A stretch of DNA of 64,000 nucleotides, from positions 890,501-954,500 of the forward strand of contig NZ_JAPEOS010000001.1 of NCBI RefSeq assembly GCF_026340975.1. Reading direction: 5' to 3'. This document shows positions 8,197 through 15,238 of this stretch, one piece after another. Position 1 is the stretch's first letter. Each line of letters begins with the position of its first letter. The DNA comes from Streptomyces sp. NBC_01214 (GTDB lineage Bacteria; Actinomycetota; Actinomycetes; Streptomycetales; Streptomycetaceae). The position numbers and the translations under genes were made by a program. The notes below the pieces were generated by a model. The model saw nothing but the letters and a program-made list of their open reading frames with translations, was not told the origin of the DNA and searched no databases.

Positions 8197-8788
8197 AGCA
8201 GGCGTCCACGTCGTCCTGATCGCCTCGCATGAGGCTGGAGAGGGCTTGGGCCTCGTCCTTTCCGAGGAAGTACGGGCCCGTGTGGTGCAGGTAGAAGAAC
8301 CTCCCGATGTCGTCCATGAGGACGATCCCCGCCTCGACCGTCTCGTACCCCACGGGAAACAGCTCGTGGCCGATGTCCGTGGCCAATTCGACGATGTCCT
8401 CGGCGTCATCCGCGTAACCCATGGTCGGATCGGGGACGAACTTCCGCTCGGGTGCCTGGGGCATGGGGAAGACGAGGCCGGCGTAGCGGCTGACGAAATC
8501 GGTGACCTCCCCCCAGGGCGCCAGCGGGAAGCCCTGCCGCACGGAGTTCTGGACGCGCGCCTCGACGAGCTGCTCGGCCGCCTCCCGTTCTCGGTGACCG
8601 GGGTGCCAGCCGTTGTCCCGGAGCCATGCCTCGACTTCTTCCTGCGGAGCCGGTGGTCTCACTGCCGCACTGCCTTTCGGTGCGCGTCTCGGCCGTGCCC
8701 GCGGCCCTCGGGGAATTCCCCGGTGGTCGTTCGCGAGCCGGCCGTCGTCCAGCAGGTCCTCGGCGAACTCGCGGAGCGAGTCCGTCAT
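8189..8788 (-). CDS. SUKH-3 family immunity-like protein
   Basis: 199 residues. From about residue 50 the sequence follows the SUKH-3 pattern: WLRDNGWHPGHRE, then APWGEVTDFVSRYAGLVFP, DIGHELFPVGYETVEAGIVLMDDIGRFFYLHHTG and PYFLGKDEAQALSSLMRG. SUKH proteins are cytoplasmic immunity proteins of polymorphic toxin systems; some members are orphan regulators or decoys. The first 45 residues (Arg/Pro-rich) do not fit the family and the real start may be further in. No toxin, RHS or WXG gene is next to it. It is coupled to the DUF6193-like gene downstream. Confidence 0.8.
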   Translation of the reverse strand: MTDSLREFAEDLLDDGRLANDHRGIPRGPRARPRRAPKGSAAVRPPAPQEEVEAWLRDNGWHPGHREREAAEQLVEARVQNSVRQGFPLAPWGEVTDFVSRYAGLVFPMPQAPERKFVPDPTMGYADDAEDIVELATDIGHELFPVGYETVEAGIVLMDDIGRFFYLHHTGPYFLGKDEAQALSSLMRGDQDDVDACFV

Positions 8789-8966
8789 GTCCGCTTCTGC
8801 GCATCATCCTTGCACGGCAGTGCGACAACACAGCGGGGAGGGGGCGGCGGTTGGACCCCAGGTGGTCGGGGCGCCCGAGTACGTCCAGTACACGGGCGCC
8901 CCTCCGCCTTGCCACGTACGGCACCGGACGCCGCGGGCTCGGCCGACGCCACTTCGACGACAGGGC

Positions 8967-9425
8967 CTAGGCGGGTGTCGTCGGGGGGAGGGGGCGGGGG
9001 CTCCGGGTGGGGCGGCCGCGCATGACCGCTGCGCCCAGGAGGATCAGGGCGCCCGCGCCGTAGGCGTTCGCGAGGCCGTCGCCGAGGGCCTGGGCGGTGC
9101 CGCCGACGGTGAGGCTGCCGACGGCCTGGCCCTGGCGGACGGTCCACAGGACGGTGAAGCCGAGGACGACGAGCCCGGCCAGTGCCATCAGCAGGCGCGA
9201 GCGGAGCAGGACCGCGCACAGGGTGAGGGCGGCGGCGAAGAGGTACGGGAGCAGGATCGAGCCCAGCAGGGTGGCCCGGTGGTCGGTGATCCCGGTCGCG
9301 GTGAAGAGCTCCTGGACGCTGTAGTCGCGCCCGAGACGGCCGTCGTACCAGGCACGGAAGGGGCTCCAGACGGCGGCCGCCGCTCCGATCAGACCCATCA
9401 GGGAGCCGAGTGCGTTGCGCAGCAT
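8967..9425 (-). CDS. Small integral membrane protein, unknown function
   Basis: 152 residues with four hydrophobic segments: LGSLMGLIGAAAAVW near the N-terminus, LLPYLFAAALTLCAVLL, LLMALAGLVVLGFTVLW, and GAGALILLGAAVM. The first loop (about residues 22-50) is polar and probably extracytoplasmic. The C-terminus is Pro-rich. I do not recognise the family. It is transcribed towards the SUKH-3/DUF6193 pair but is separated from it by 178 bp, so cotranscription is uncertain. Confidence 0.75.
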   Translation of the reverse strand: MLRNALGSLMGLIGAAAAVWSPFRAWYDGRLGRDYSVQELFTATGITDHRATLLGSILLPYLFAAALTLCAVLLRSRLLMALAGLVVLGFTVLWTVRQGQAVGSLTVGGTAQALGDGLANAYGAGALILLGAAVMRGRPTRSPRPLPPTTPA

Positions 9426-9593
9426 GCCCGGCCCTCCGGGTTAGGGGGTCTCGGTCCCGACGCTACGCCGGGCTCCCGGGGTCCGCACGCCGGAGGGCCC
9501 CCTGTACGGCGGCGCGGTGGTCGGTGGCGTCGCCCTCCGCGAGCGCGACCGGCGCCACCATCGAGCCGCGGGACCACGTCGGGCGGTGCCGGG

Positions 9594-9653
9594 TCTGCGT
9601 CCGGTTCTGCGTCCGGTTCTGCGTCCGGGTCTGCGCCCGGGTCTGCGTCCGGG
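9594..9653. repeat. Five 12-bp tandem repeats (TCTGCGTCCGGT type)
   Basis: Five consecutive near-identical 12-bp units lie in the 284-bp gap between the membrane-protein and enoyl-CoA hydratase genes. This is a minisatellite with no evident coding function; the gap holds nothing else I can identify. Confidence 0.8.
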
Positions 9654-9709
9654 GCCACCCCGGGGGAGTCCGCCCCGACGTCCACGCGCGAGCCCCGGGG
9701 CCCGGCCCG

Positions 9710-10486
9710 TCAGCGCAGCCTGAACTCCGTGCCGGGCCGCCGCGAGCCGAACAGCTCCGCCTGCCGTTCCGGCGCCAGGTTCCCCAGCGCGATCAGCGCC
9801 GGCGCCTGTGCCAGCGCCTGCTGGAGCGCGGCCTGCTTCGCCGACCACAGGGCCCGTACGGTGCCCTGCACGGCCTCCGTGGGGAAGCCGGCCAGGGTCT
9901 GCGCCGCCCGGAGGGCCGCCGGGAGCAGCCCGTCGGGCGCGGTCAGTTCCGAGACCAGTCCGATCTCGTGGGCCCGGCGCGCGGAGAGCCGTTCGGCCGT
10001 GCCCATCAGGGACATCCGGGCCGCCTCGCCGAAGGGCATCCGCTGCGCCATGTAGACGGCCTCGTAGGCGCTGACCATTCCGTAGGTGGTGTGCGGGTCG
10101 AAGAAGGTGGCGGTCTCGGAGGCGATCAGGAACTCCGCCTCGCCCAGCAGGTAGAAGGCCCCGCCGCAGGCCATGCCGTTGACGGCGGCGACGACCGGTT
10201 TCCACAGGTCGCCCGCCTTGGGGCCGATGGCGATCAGCGGGTCGTCGGTCGAGTAGGGGGAGGCGGGCTGCGGCACGTCGACGCCGCGGTCGATGCCGGT
10301 GCAGAAGGCGGCCGCCCCCGCGCCGGTGAGTACGATCGCCCGTACCTCGTCCGCGAACCGGAACTCCCGCCACACCTCGCCCAGTTCGGCCGCCGTGGCC
10401 AGGTCGATGGCGTTGTGCCGGTGTTCCCGGTCCAGGGTGACGACGGCGACGCCGGTCGCCTTGTCCCGTTCCACCCGCACGGTCAT
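9710..10486 (-). CDS. Enoyl-CoA hydratase/isomerase family protein (crotonase fold)
   Basis: 258 residues starting at the ATG that overlaps the stop of the OB-fold gene (ATGA). Crotonase features: VAVVTLDREHRHNAID, AIVLTGAGAAAFCTGID forming the first oxyanion-hole strand, AAVNGMACGGAFYLLGEAEFLIASETATF forming the second, and TAERLSARRAHEIGLVSEL. The two Glu residues of classical hydratases are not both evident, so isomerase, hydrolase or ring-opening activity is possible. It is the third gene of an operon thiolase - OB-fold - hydratase (12094 to 9710), controlled from the region holding operator site 12147-12159. Confidence 0.9.
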   Translation of the reverse strand: MTVRVERDKATGVAVVTLDREHRHNAIDLATAAELGEVWREFRFADEVRAIVLTGAGAAAFCTGIDRGVDVPQPASPYSTDDPLIAIGPKAGDLWKPVVAAVNGMACGGAFYLLGEAEFLIASETATFFDPHTTYGMVSAYEAVYMAQRMPFGEAARMSLMGTAERLSARRAHEIGLVSELTAPDGLLPAALRAAQTLAGFPTEAVQGTVRALWSAKQAALQQALAQAPALIALGNLAPERQAELFGSRRPGTEFRLR

Positions 10487-10938
10487 GACTTCTCCAGGAC
10501 CCAGCGCGGTACGGCCATGCCGCCGGTCTCGGTGAAGACCACGTGCACCCGGGCGCCGATCCGCAGCCGGGCCGGGTCCACCGAGTCGAGCGGGGCGTCG
10601 GCCGAGGTCACCAGGTTCCCGGCGAGCCGGATGTGCGGGGCGTCGGCGAGCTCCACGAGGATCACGTTGTACGGGGCCTGCGCGGCGTAGGCGGGCAGCA
10701 GCGGCGGGTGCGGCCGGACGTAGGACCAGATGCGGCCGCGGCCGCTCATCCGGCGCCACTCGCTGTCGAAGGACCGGCAGTGCGGGCAGCAGGGGCGCGG
10801 CGGGAAGCGCAGCCGGCCGCAGGCGGCGCAGGCCTGGACGCGCAGCTCGTCCTGGGCGGCGTACTCCCAGAAGGGGGCGCCGTCCTCGTCGGGGACCGGC
10901 AGCAGCAGTTCGTCCGCGGTGGCGGGAGTGGTGGTCAT
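10483..10938 (-). CDS. OB-fold / zinc-ribbon (DUF35) thiolase-associated protein
   Basis: 151 residues. An N-terminal rubredoxin-like zinc ribbon has two Cys pairs (CAACGRLRFPPRPCCPHC, about residues 37-54). It is followed by an OB-fold (GRGRIWSYVRPHPPLLPAY; YNVILVELAD; IRLAGNLV; IGARVHVVFTE). DUF35 proteins bind SCP-x-type thiolases and similar condensing enzymes, help bind acyl-CoA substrates and may form part of the active site. It starts 4 nt after the thiolase stop and overlaps the hydratase gene by 4 nt, consistent with a thiolase-OB complex. Confidence 0.92.
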   Translation of the reverse strand: MTTTPATADELLLPVPDEDGAPFWEYAAQDELRVQACAACGRLRFPPRPCCPHCRSFDSEWRRMSGRGRIWSYVRPHPPLLPAYAAQAPYNVILVELADAPHIRLAGNLVTSADAPLDSVDPARLRIGARVHVVFTETGGMAVPRWVLEKS

Positions 10939-10942
10939 CGGG

Positions 10943-12094
10943 TCAGCTCCTCAGCAGGATCGCGGACGTCGGGACTCCCTCGCCCGCCGTCACCAGGCAG
11001 GTCGCGGCGTCGGGCACCTGGGAGGTGGAGACGCCCCGCAGCTGCTTGACGCCCTCGTTGATCAGGTTGAAGCCGTGCACGTACGCCTCGGACAGGCCGC
11101 CGCCCCCGGTGTTGATGGGGAGCCGGCCGCCCATCTCCAGGGCGCCGCCCTCGGTGAAGGCGGCGCCCTCGCCGCGGCCGCAGAAGCCGTAGCCCTCCAG
11201 GGAGAGCGGGATCAGCGGGGTGAAGGCGTCGTAGATCTGGGCGACGTCCACGTCCTGGGGCCCGAAGTCGGCCTGCTTCCACAGGTGGCGGGCGGCGGTC
11301 CAGGCGGGGCCGGACAGCGGGTCGTCGTTCCAGTAGTTGACCATGCCGTGGTGCTGGGCGGGCAGGCCCTGGGCGGCGGAGTGCACGTAGACGGGTTTTT
11401 GGCGGCAGTCGCGGGCGCGCTCGGCGGAGACGATCACGCAGGCCAGTGCCCCGTCGGTCTCCAGGCAGTTGTCGAAGAGGCAGAGCGGGTCGCTGATCAT
11501 GCGGGAGGTCATGTACATCTCGCGGGTCAGCGGGCGCTCGTACATCATCGCGGCGGGATTGGCGTTGGCCCGGTTGCGGCAGGCCATGGCGACGTTGAAG
11601 AGGTGGTCGCGGGTGGCGCCGTACTCGTGCATGTAGCGGCGGGCGAGCATGCCGATCTCGTCGGCGGGGCGCAGCAGGCCGAAGGGGCGGGTCCACTGGC
11701 CCGGGGTGGGCAGCTGGACGGCGGTGTTCTTCCAGGGGCGGGGGCCCGAGCCGCGCTTGCGGGAGCGCCAGGCGACGCCGACGGTGGCCTGGCCGGTGGC
11801 GACGGCGGAGGCGAGGTGGCCGACGGTGGCGCAGGAACCGCCCCCGCCGTAGCCGATCTTGGAGAAGAAGGTGACGTCGCCGGCGCCGATGGCCTTGGCG
11901 ACCTCGACCTCGTCGGTCTCCTCCATGGTGTACGAGGAGAAGGCGTCGACCTCGGACGGCTCGATGCCGGCGTCGGCGAGGGCCGCGAGAATGGCCCGGC
12001 AGGCCAACTCCTTCTCGGACTGCGGGAGATGTTTGGCAAAGGCGGTCTGCCCGATGCCGACTATCGCCGTCGCGTCCTTGAGCGTTGCCGCCAT
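10943..12094 (-). CDS. Thiolase / SCP-x-type lipid-transfer protein
   Basis: ATG 12094 is chosen because GGAGG lies 5 nt before it; a GTG two codons upstream touches the Shine-Dalgarno sequence. 383 residues. Thiolase features: ATAIVGIGQTAFAK, AILAALADAGIEPSEVD, the nucleophile loop GGGGSCATVGHLASAV with a Cys, VAQIYDAFTPLIP, and the C-terminal PINTGGGGLSEAYVHG loop with the catalytic His. The OB-fold partner is encoded next. Such thiolase-DUF35 pairs act in steroid side-chain or ring catabolism and related pathways in actinobacteria. It is divergent from the FadD3-like ligase, with a near-perfect operator between them. Confidence 0.93.
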   Translation of the reverse strand: MAATLKDATAIVGIGQTAFAKHLPQSEKELACRAILAALADAGIEPSEVDAFSSYTMEETDEVEVAKAIGAGDVTFFSKIGYGGGGSCATVGHLASAVATGQATVGVAWRSRKRGSGPRPWKNTAVQLPTPGQWTRPFGLLRPADEIGMLARRYMHEYGATRDHLFNVAMACRNRANANPAAMMYERPLTREMYMTSRMISDPLCLFDNCLETDGALACVIVSAERARDCRQKPVYVHSAAQGLPAQHHGMVNYWNDDPLSGPAWTAARHLWKQADFGPQDVDVAQIYDAFTPLIPLSLEGYGFCGRGEGAAFTEGGALEMGGRLPINTGGGGLSEAYVHGFNLINEGVKQLRGVSTSQVPDAATCLVTAGEGVPTSAILLRS

Positions 12095-12146
12095 CGCCAC
12101 CTCCGGGGTGCGCCAGTACTGACAGCCGCGAAGGCTACAGCTAATC

Positions 12147-12159
12147 TGACGGATAGTCA
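12147..12159. promoter_or_regulatory. TetR-type operator palindrome, site 3 (one mismatch)
   Basis: TGACG-GAT-AGTCA, in the 85-bp gap between the divergent thiolase operon and the acyl-CoA ligase. One position can control both directions. Confidence 0.65.
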
Positions 12160-12179
12160 GCTACTGGGTCTGCGGGAAG

Positions 12180-13844
12180 GTGGCACGCATGGGCGGCGAC
12201 GGGCGCGAGGGCGGGCGCGAAGACGTGCGCGAGGACGTGCGCGGGGATCTGCGCTGGGGCAGCATCGCGCAGCTCGTCCAGGAGGCAGCGGCACGGTACG
12301 CCGACCGCGAGGCCGTCGTCGACGGGCGCGCCCGGATCAGCTACGCGCAGCTCGGCGAACGCGTCGAGCGCGCCGCCGCGGCCTGCGTCGCCGCCGGGAT
12401 CGAGCCCGGCGACCGGGTCGCCGTCTGGGCCCCCAACACCCTGGAGTGGATCGTTTCCGCCCTCGGCGCCGTCTCGGCCGGCGCGGTACTCGTCCCCCTC
12501 AACACCCGTTTCAAGGGCGCGGAGGCCGCGTACGTCCTCGAGCGCAGCCGGGCCCGGCTGCTCTTCGTCACCGGCACCTTCCTCGGCACCTCCTACGTCG
12601 CCTCCCTGCGCCGCGCCGCAGCCGAGGGCCCCGGCACCGGACCGCTGCCGGGACTCCCGCACCTGGAACAGGTCGTCGTCCTCGCCGACGACGCCCCCGA
12701 CTCCTTCCGCACCTGGAAGGACTTCCTGGCGGGCGGGGACGGCGTGCCGGCCGCGGCGGTCCGCGCACGCGCCGAATCGATCCGCCCCGAATCCCCCTCC
12801 GACATCATCTTCACCTCCGGCACCACCGGCAGCCCCAAGGGCGCGGTCATCACCCACGCCCAGTCCCTGCGCTGCTACGACGTGTGGAGCGAGCTCGCCG
12901 GACTGCGCGAGGGCGACCGCTACCTGATCGTGAACCCCTTCTTCCACACCTTCGGCTACAAGGCCGGGATCATCGCCTGCCTGATGCGCGGGGCCACGAT
13001 GGTCCCGCAGTCCGTCTTCAACGTGGACACCGTCCTCGCGAACGTCGCCGCCGAGCGGATCTCCGTACTCCCCGGGCCGCCCACACTCCACCAGTCGCTC
13101 CTCGACCACCCCCAGCGCGACCAGCACGACCTCTCCGCCCTGCGCCTGGTCGTCACGGGCGCGGCCGTGGTCCCGCTGCGGCTCGTCGAACGGCTGCGCG
13201 GGGAACTGCGCATCGCCACCGTCCTCACGGCGTACGGGCTCTCCGAGGCCAGCGGCATCGTCACCATGTGCCGGCGCGGCGATCCGGCGGAGACCGTCTC
13301 CGCCACCTCCGGCCGGGCCATCCCGGACACGGAGGTGGTGATCCTGGACGCCGACGGGCGGCCGCAGTCGACCGGGTGCGTGGGCGAGATCGCGGTCCGC
13401 GGCTACCACGTCATGCAGGGCTACTTCGAGGACCCCGAGGAGACCGCCCGGACCGTCACCCCAGAGGGCTGGCTGCACACCGGCGACGTGGGGTACGTGG
13501 ACGAGGTCGGCAACCTGCGCATCACCGACCGGATCAAGGACATGTTCATCGTCGGCGGGTTCAACGCCTACCCCGCCGAGATCGAGCAACTCCTCGGCCT
13601 CCACCCGGACATCGCGGACGTCGCCGTGATCGGCATCCCGGACCCGCGCCTCGGCGAGGTCGGCAAGGCCTACGCGGTCCGCCGCCCTGGCTCCACGCTG
13701 ACCGCGGACGACCTCATCGCCTGGTCCCGCCGCGAGATGGCCAACTACAAGGTCCCGCGCGCGGTGGAGTTCGTGACGGAACTCCCGCGCAACGCGAGCG
13801 GCAAGATCCTCAAACGCGCCCTCCGCGCCCTCCGCGCCGGCTGA
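12180..13844 (+). CDS. FadD3-like acyl-CoA ligase (AMP-forming)
   Basis: 554 residues, ANL superfamily. Motifs: P-loop FTSGTTGSPKGAVITH, the NPFFHTFGYKAGIIA segment, TAYGLSEASGI (A5), GWLHTGDVGYVDEVGNLRITDRIKD (A7-A8 hinge), and the C-terminal catalytic Lys in NASGKILK (A10). The central part resembles what I remember of mycobacterial FadD3, which activates the bicyclic steroid remnant HIP, including LPGPPTLHQSLLDHP. This suggests a bulky alicyclic carboxylate substrate, but homology cannot define it. The first 25 residues contain a DVRED/DVRGD repeat and are probably dispensable. It is divergent from the thiolase operon across operator site 3. Confidence 0.92.
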   Translation: MARMGGDGREGGREDVREDVRGDLRWGSIAQLVQEAAARYADREAVVDGRARISYAQLGERVERAAAACVAAGIEPGDRVAVWAPNTLEWIVSALGAVSAGAVLVPLNTRFKGAEAAYVLERSRARLLFVTGTFLGTSYVASLRRAAAEGPGTGPLPGLPHLEQVVVLADDAPDSFRTWKDFLAGGDGVPAAAVRARAESIRPESPSDIIFTSGTTGSPKGAVITHAQSLRCYDVWSELAGLREGDRYLIVNPFFHTFGYKAGIIACLMRGATMVPQSVFNVDTVLANVAAERISVLPGPPTLHQSLLDHPQRDQHDLSALRLVVTGAAVVPLRLVERLRGELRIATVLTAYGLSEASGIVTMCRRGDPAETVSATSGRAIPDTEVVILDADGRPQSTGCVGEIAVRGYHVMQGYFEDPEETARTVTPEGWLHTGDVGYVDEVGNLRITDRIKDMFIVGGFNAYPAEIEQLLGLHPDIADVAVIGIPDPRLGEVGKAYAVRRPGSTLTADDLIAWSRREMANYKVPRAVEFVTELPRNASGKILKRALRALRAG

Positions 13845-13967
13845 GCCGGTTCAGGGCTCCCCCCCCCGCTGCTGGGTGGGCGCGCTCCGGGGGAGCATGG
13901 CCCCGGAGGGGCTTCAGGCGGTCATCGGCCGCGACGACGGCGGCCGGGCTCGCGCCGCCCGGGTGGG

Positions 13968-14699
13968 CTAGCGGCGGCGGGCCAGGACCAGGCGCCAGTG
14001 GGGGGTGCCGTCGGGGCGGTGGCCGAAGTGGGTCAGGGGGACCGTTTCCACCGTGAAGCCCGCAGCCCGGAGGTCCTCGCGGACCGGACCCAGGGGGAAG
14101 GTGCGGTAGTACATGACGAACGGGGGACGCCACACCGCGTTGCGGACCCGCATCGCCGCGTCGAAGCCCGTCGTCGCCCACCAGACCCGGGAGCCGAGCG
14201 GCAGCGGGGCGCCGATCGGGAAGGCGAAGACGCCGCCCTCGCGCAGGGCGGCGTGGATCCCGGCGAAGAGCGCGGGGCGCTCCGACGGAAGGAAGTGGCC
14301 GAAGGCGCCGAAGCTGACCGCCAGGTCGTAGGTGTCCGCGAGGGCGGGCGGCAGGGCCCGCGCGTCGGCCCGTACGAAGTCCACGCGGTCGGCGTCCGCG
14401 CCGTACCGGCGCTCGGCCTCCGCGAGCATGCCCGCGCTGAGGTCCACCCCGGTGATCCGGCCGCGGCACAGCCGGCCCAGCATGTCGATCCCTGCGCCCG
14501 TGCCGCAGCACACGTCCAGGCCGGTGCCGAAGGTTCCCTCGTGCTGGGCGAGGGTCTCCTCGACCGCGTCGAGCATCCGGTCCGGGGTTCGGAAGGGGGT
14601 GTGGTCGAACTTCGGCGCGAGGAGGTCGTAGCCCCGCTCGACGGAGGAGAGGCCCTGCACTGCCAGTTCGCGGACGCTCGGCCCGTGGGAGGAGAACAC
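13968..14699 (-). CDS. Class I SAM-dependent methyltransferase
   Basis: 243 residues with a Rossmann methyltransferase core: motif I LDVCCGTGAGIDML (about residues 63-76), acidic loop ITGVDLSAGMLAEAERR, DRVDFVRADARALP, and motif IV YDLAVSFGAFGHF. Substrate unknown; the overall pattern matches small-molecule methyltransferases of the UbiE type. It is downstream of afsS in the same direction, after about 160 bp containing short CCCCCGT repeats, so it may be part of the afsR-afsS neighbourhood or an independent unit. Confidence 0.88.
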   Translation of the reverse strand: MFSSHGPSVRELAVQGLSSVERGYDLLAPKFDHTPFRTPDRMLDAVEETLAQHEGTFGTGLDVCCGTGAGIDMLGRLCRGRITGVDLSAGMLAEAERRYGADADRVDFVRADARALPPALADTYDLAVSFGAFGHFLPSERPALFAGIHAALREGGVFAFPIGAPLPLGSRVWWATTGFDAAMRVRNAVWRPPFVMYYRTFPLGPVREDLRAAGFTVETVPLTHFGHRPDGTPHWRLVLARRR

Positions 14700-14859
14700 G
14701 CTCCCAGCCTATGCCGCCGCCCCTGCACATACGTGTACGGCGGTCGCGGTGGCTCCCCCTCCGGGCCACCGCGACCGCCGTTCCCCCGTTGCTCCCCCGT
14801 ACGCCCCCGTGGTCCCCCCCTGTGGTTCCCCCGTGGTTCCCCCGTACGTCTTGCGAGTG

Positions 14860-15060
14860 CTACGGGCGCGGACCGGACGCGTGGTTGTCCAGCGTCTGGA
14901 TCTCCTCGCCCGCGACCGGCGGCGTGACCGGAGCCGCAGCCGGGTCCTCGGTCTTCTCCAGCGGCTTGATCTCGATGCCCGAGGCGTGGTTGTCCAGGGT
15001 CTCGATCTCGACGCCCGAGGCGTGGTTGTCGAGCGGCTTGAAGTTCTCGTTCGTCGTCAT
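14860..15060 (-). CDS. afsS: AfsS-like small regulatory protein
   Basis: 66 residues, three copies of an LDNHASG repeat (PLDNHASGVEI, TLDNHASGIEI, TLDNHASGPRP) separated by acidic/Pro spacers. Repeated (L/T)DNH motifs are the mark of AfsS, the small sigma-factor-like activator of antibiotic production. It lies just downstream of afsR in the same orientation, the arrangement I recall for S. coelicolor. In that organism AfsR binds the afsS promoter, and PhoP competes there; direct repeats at the expected place are present here (15194-15211). RBS AGGAG is seen about 7 nt before the ATG. Confidence 0.9.
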   Translation of the reverse strand: MTTNENFKPLDNHASGVEIETLDNHASGIEIKPLEKTEDPAAAPVTPPVAGEEIQTLDNHASGPRP

Positions 15061-15170
15061 CGATTCTCCTGAAGGATGGGTAGGGCTGGGCCCGTTCGGC
15101 GATTCCCCCGATGACCGCCGAACGGGTAGTCCACCAACCGGCCCGGATGCTCCCCCGAGGCACCGGGTCG

Positions 15171-15211
15171 ATGCACTTATCCTGTCGGACCGCGATAAAC
15201 GAACGATGAAC
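15171..15211 (-). promoter_or_regulatory. afsS promoter with AfsR/PhoP-type direct repeats
   Basis: On the minus strand, GTTCATC (15211-15205) and GTTTATC (15200-15194) are direct repeats 11 nt apart. They are followed by a CAGGATAAG element (about 15184-15176) suitable as a -10. In S. coelicolor the AfsR site is a direct repeat overlapping the afsS -35 region, and PHO boxes have the same 11-nt period. Assignment is by analogy; the afsS ATG is about 115 nt further. Confidence 0.55.
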
Positions 15212-15238
15212 GCCTCGTTCAGCCGGCGTCCGCGCAGC

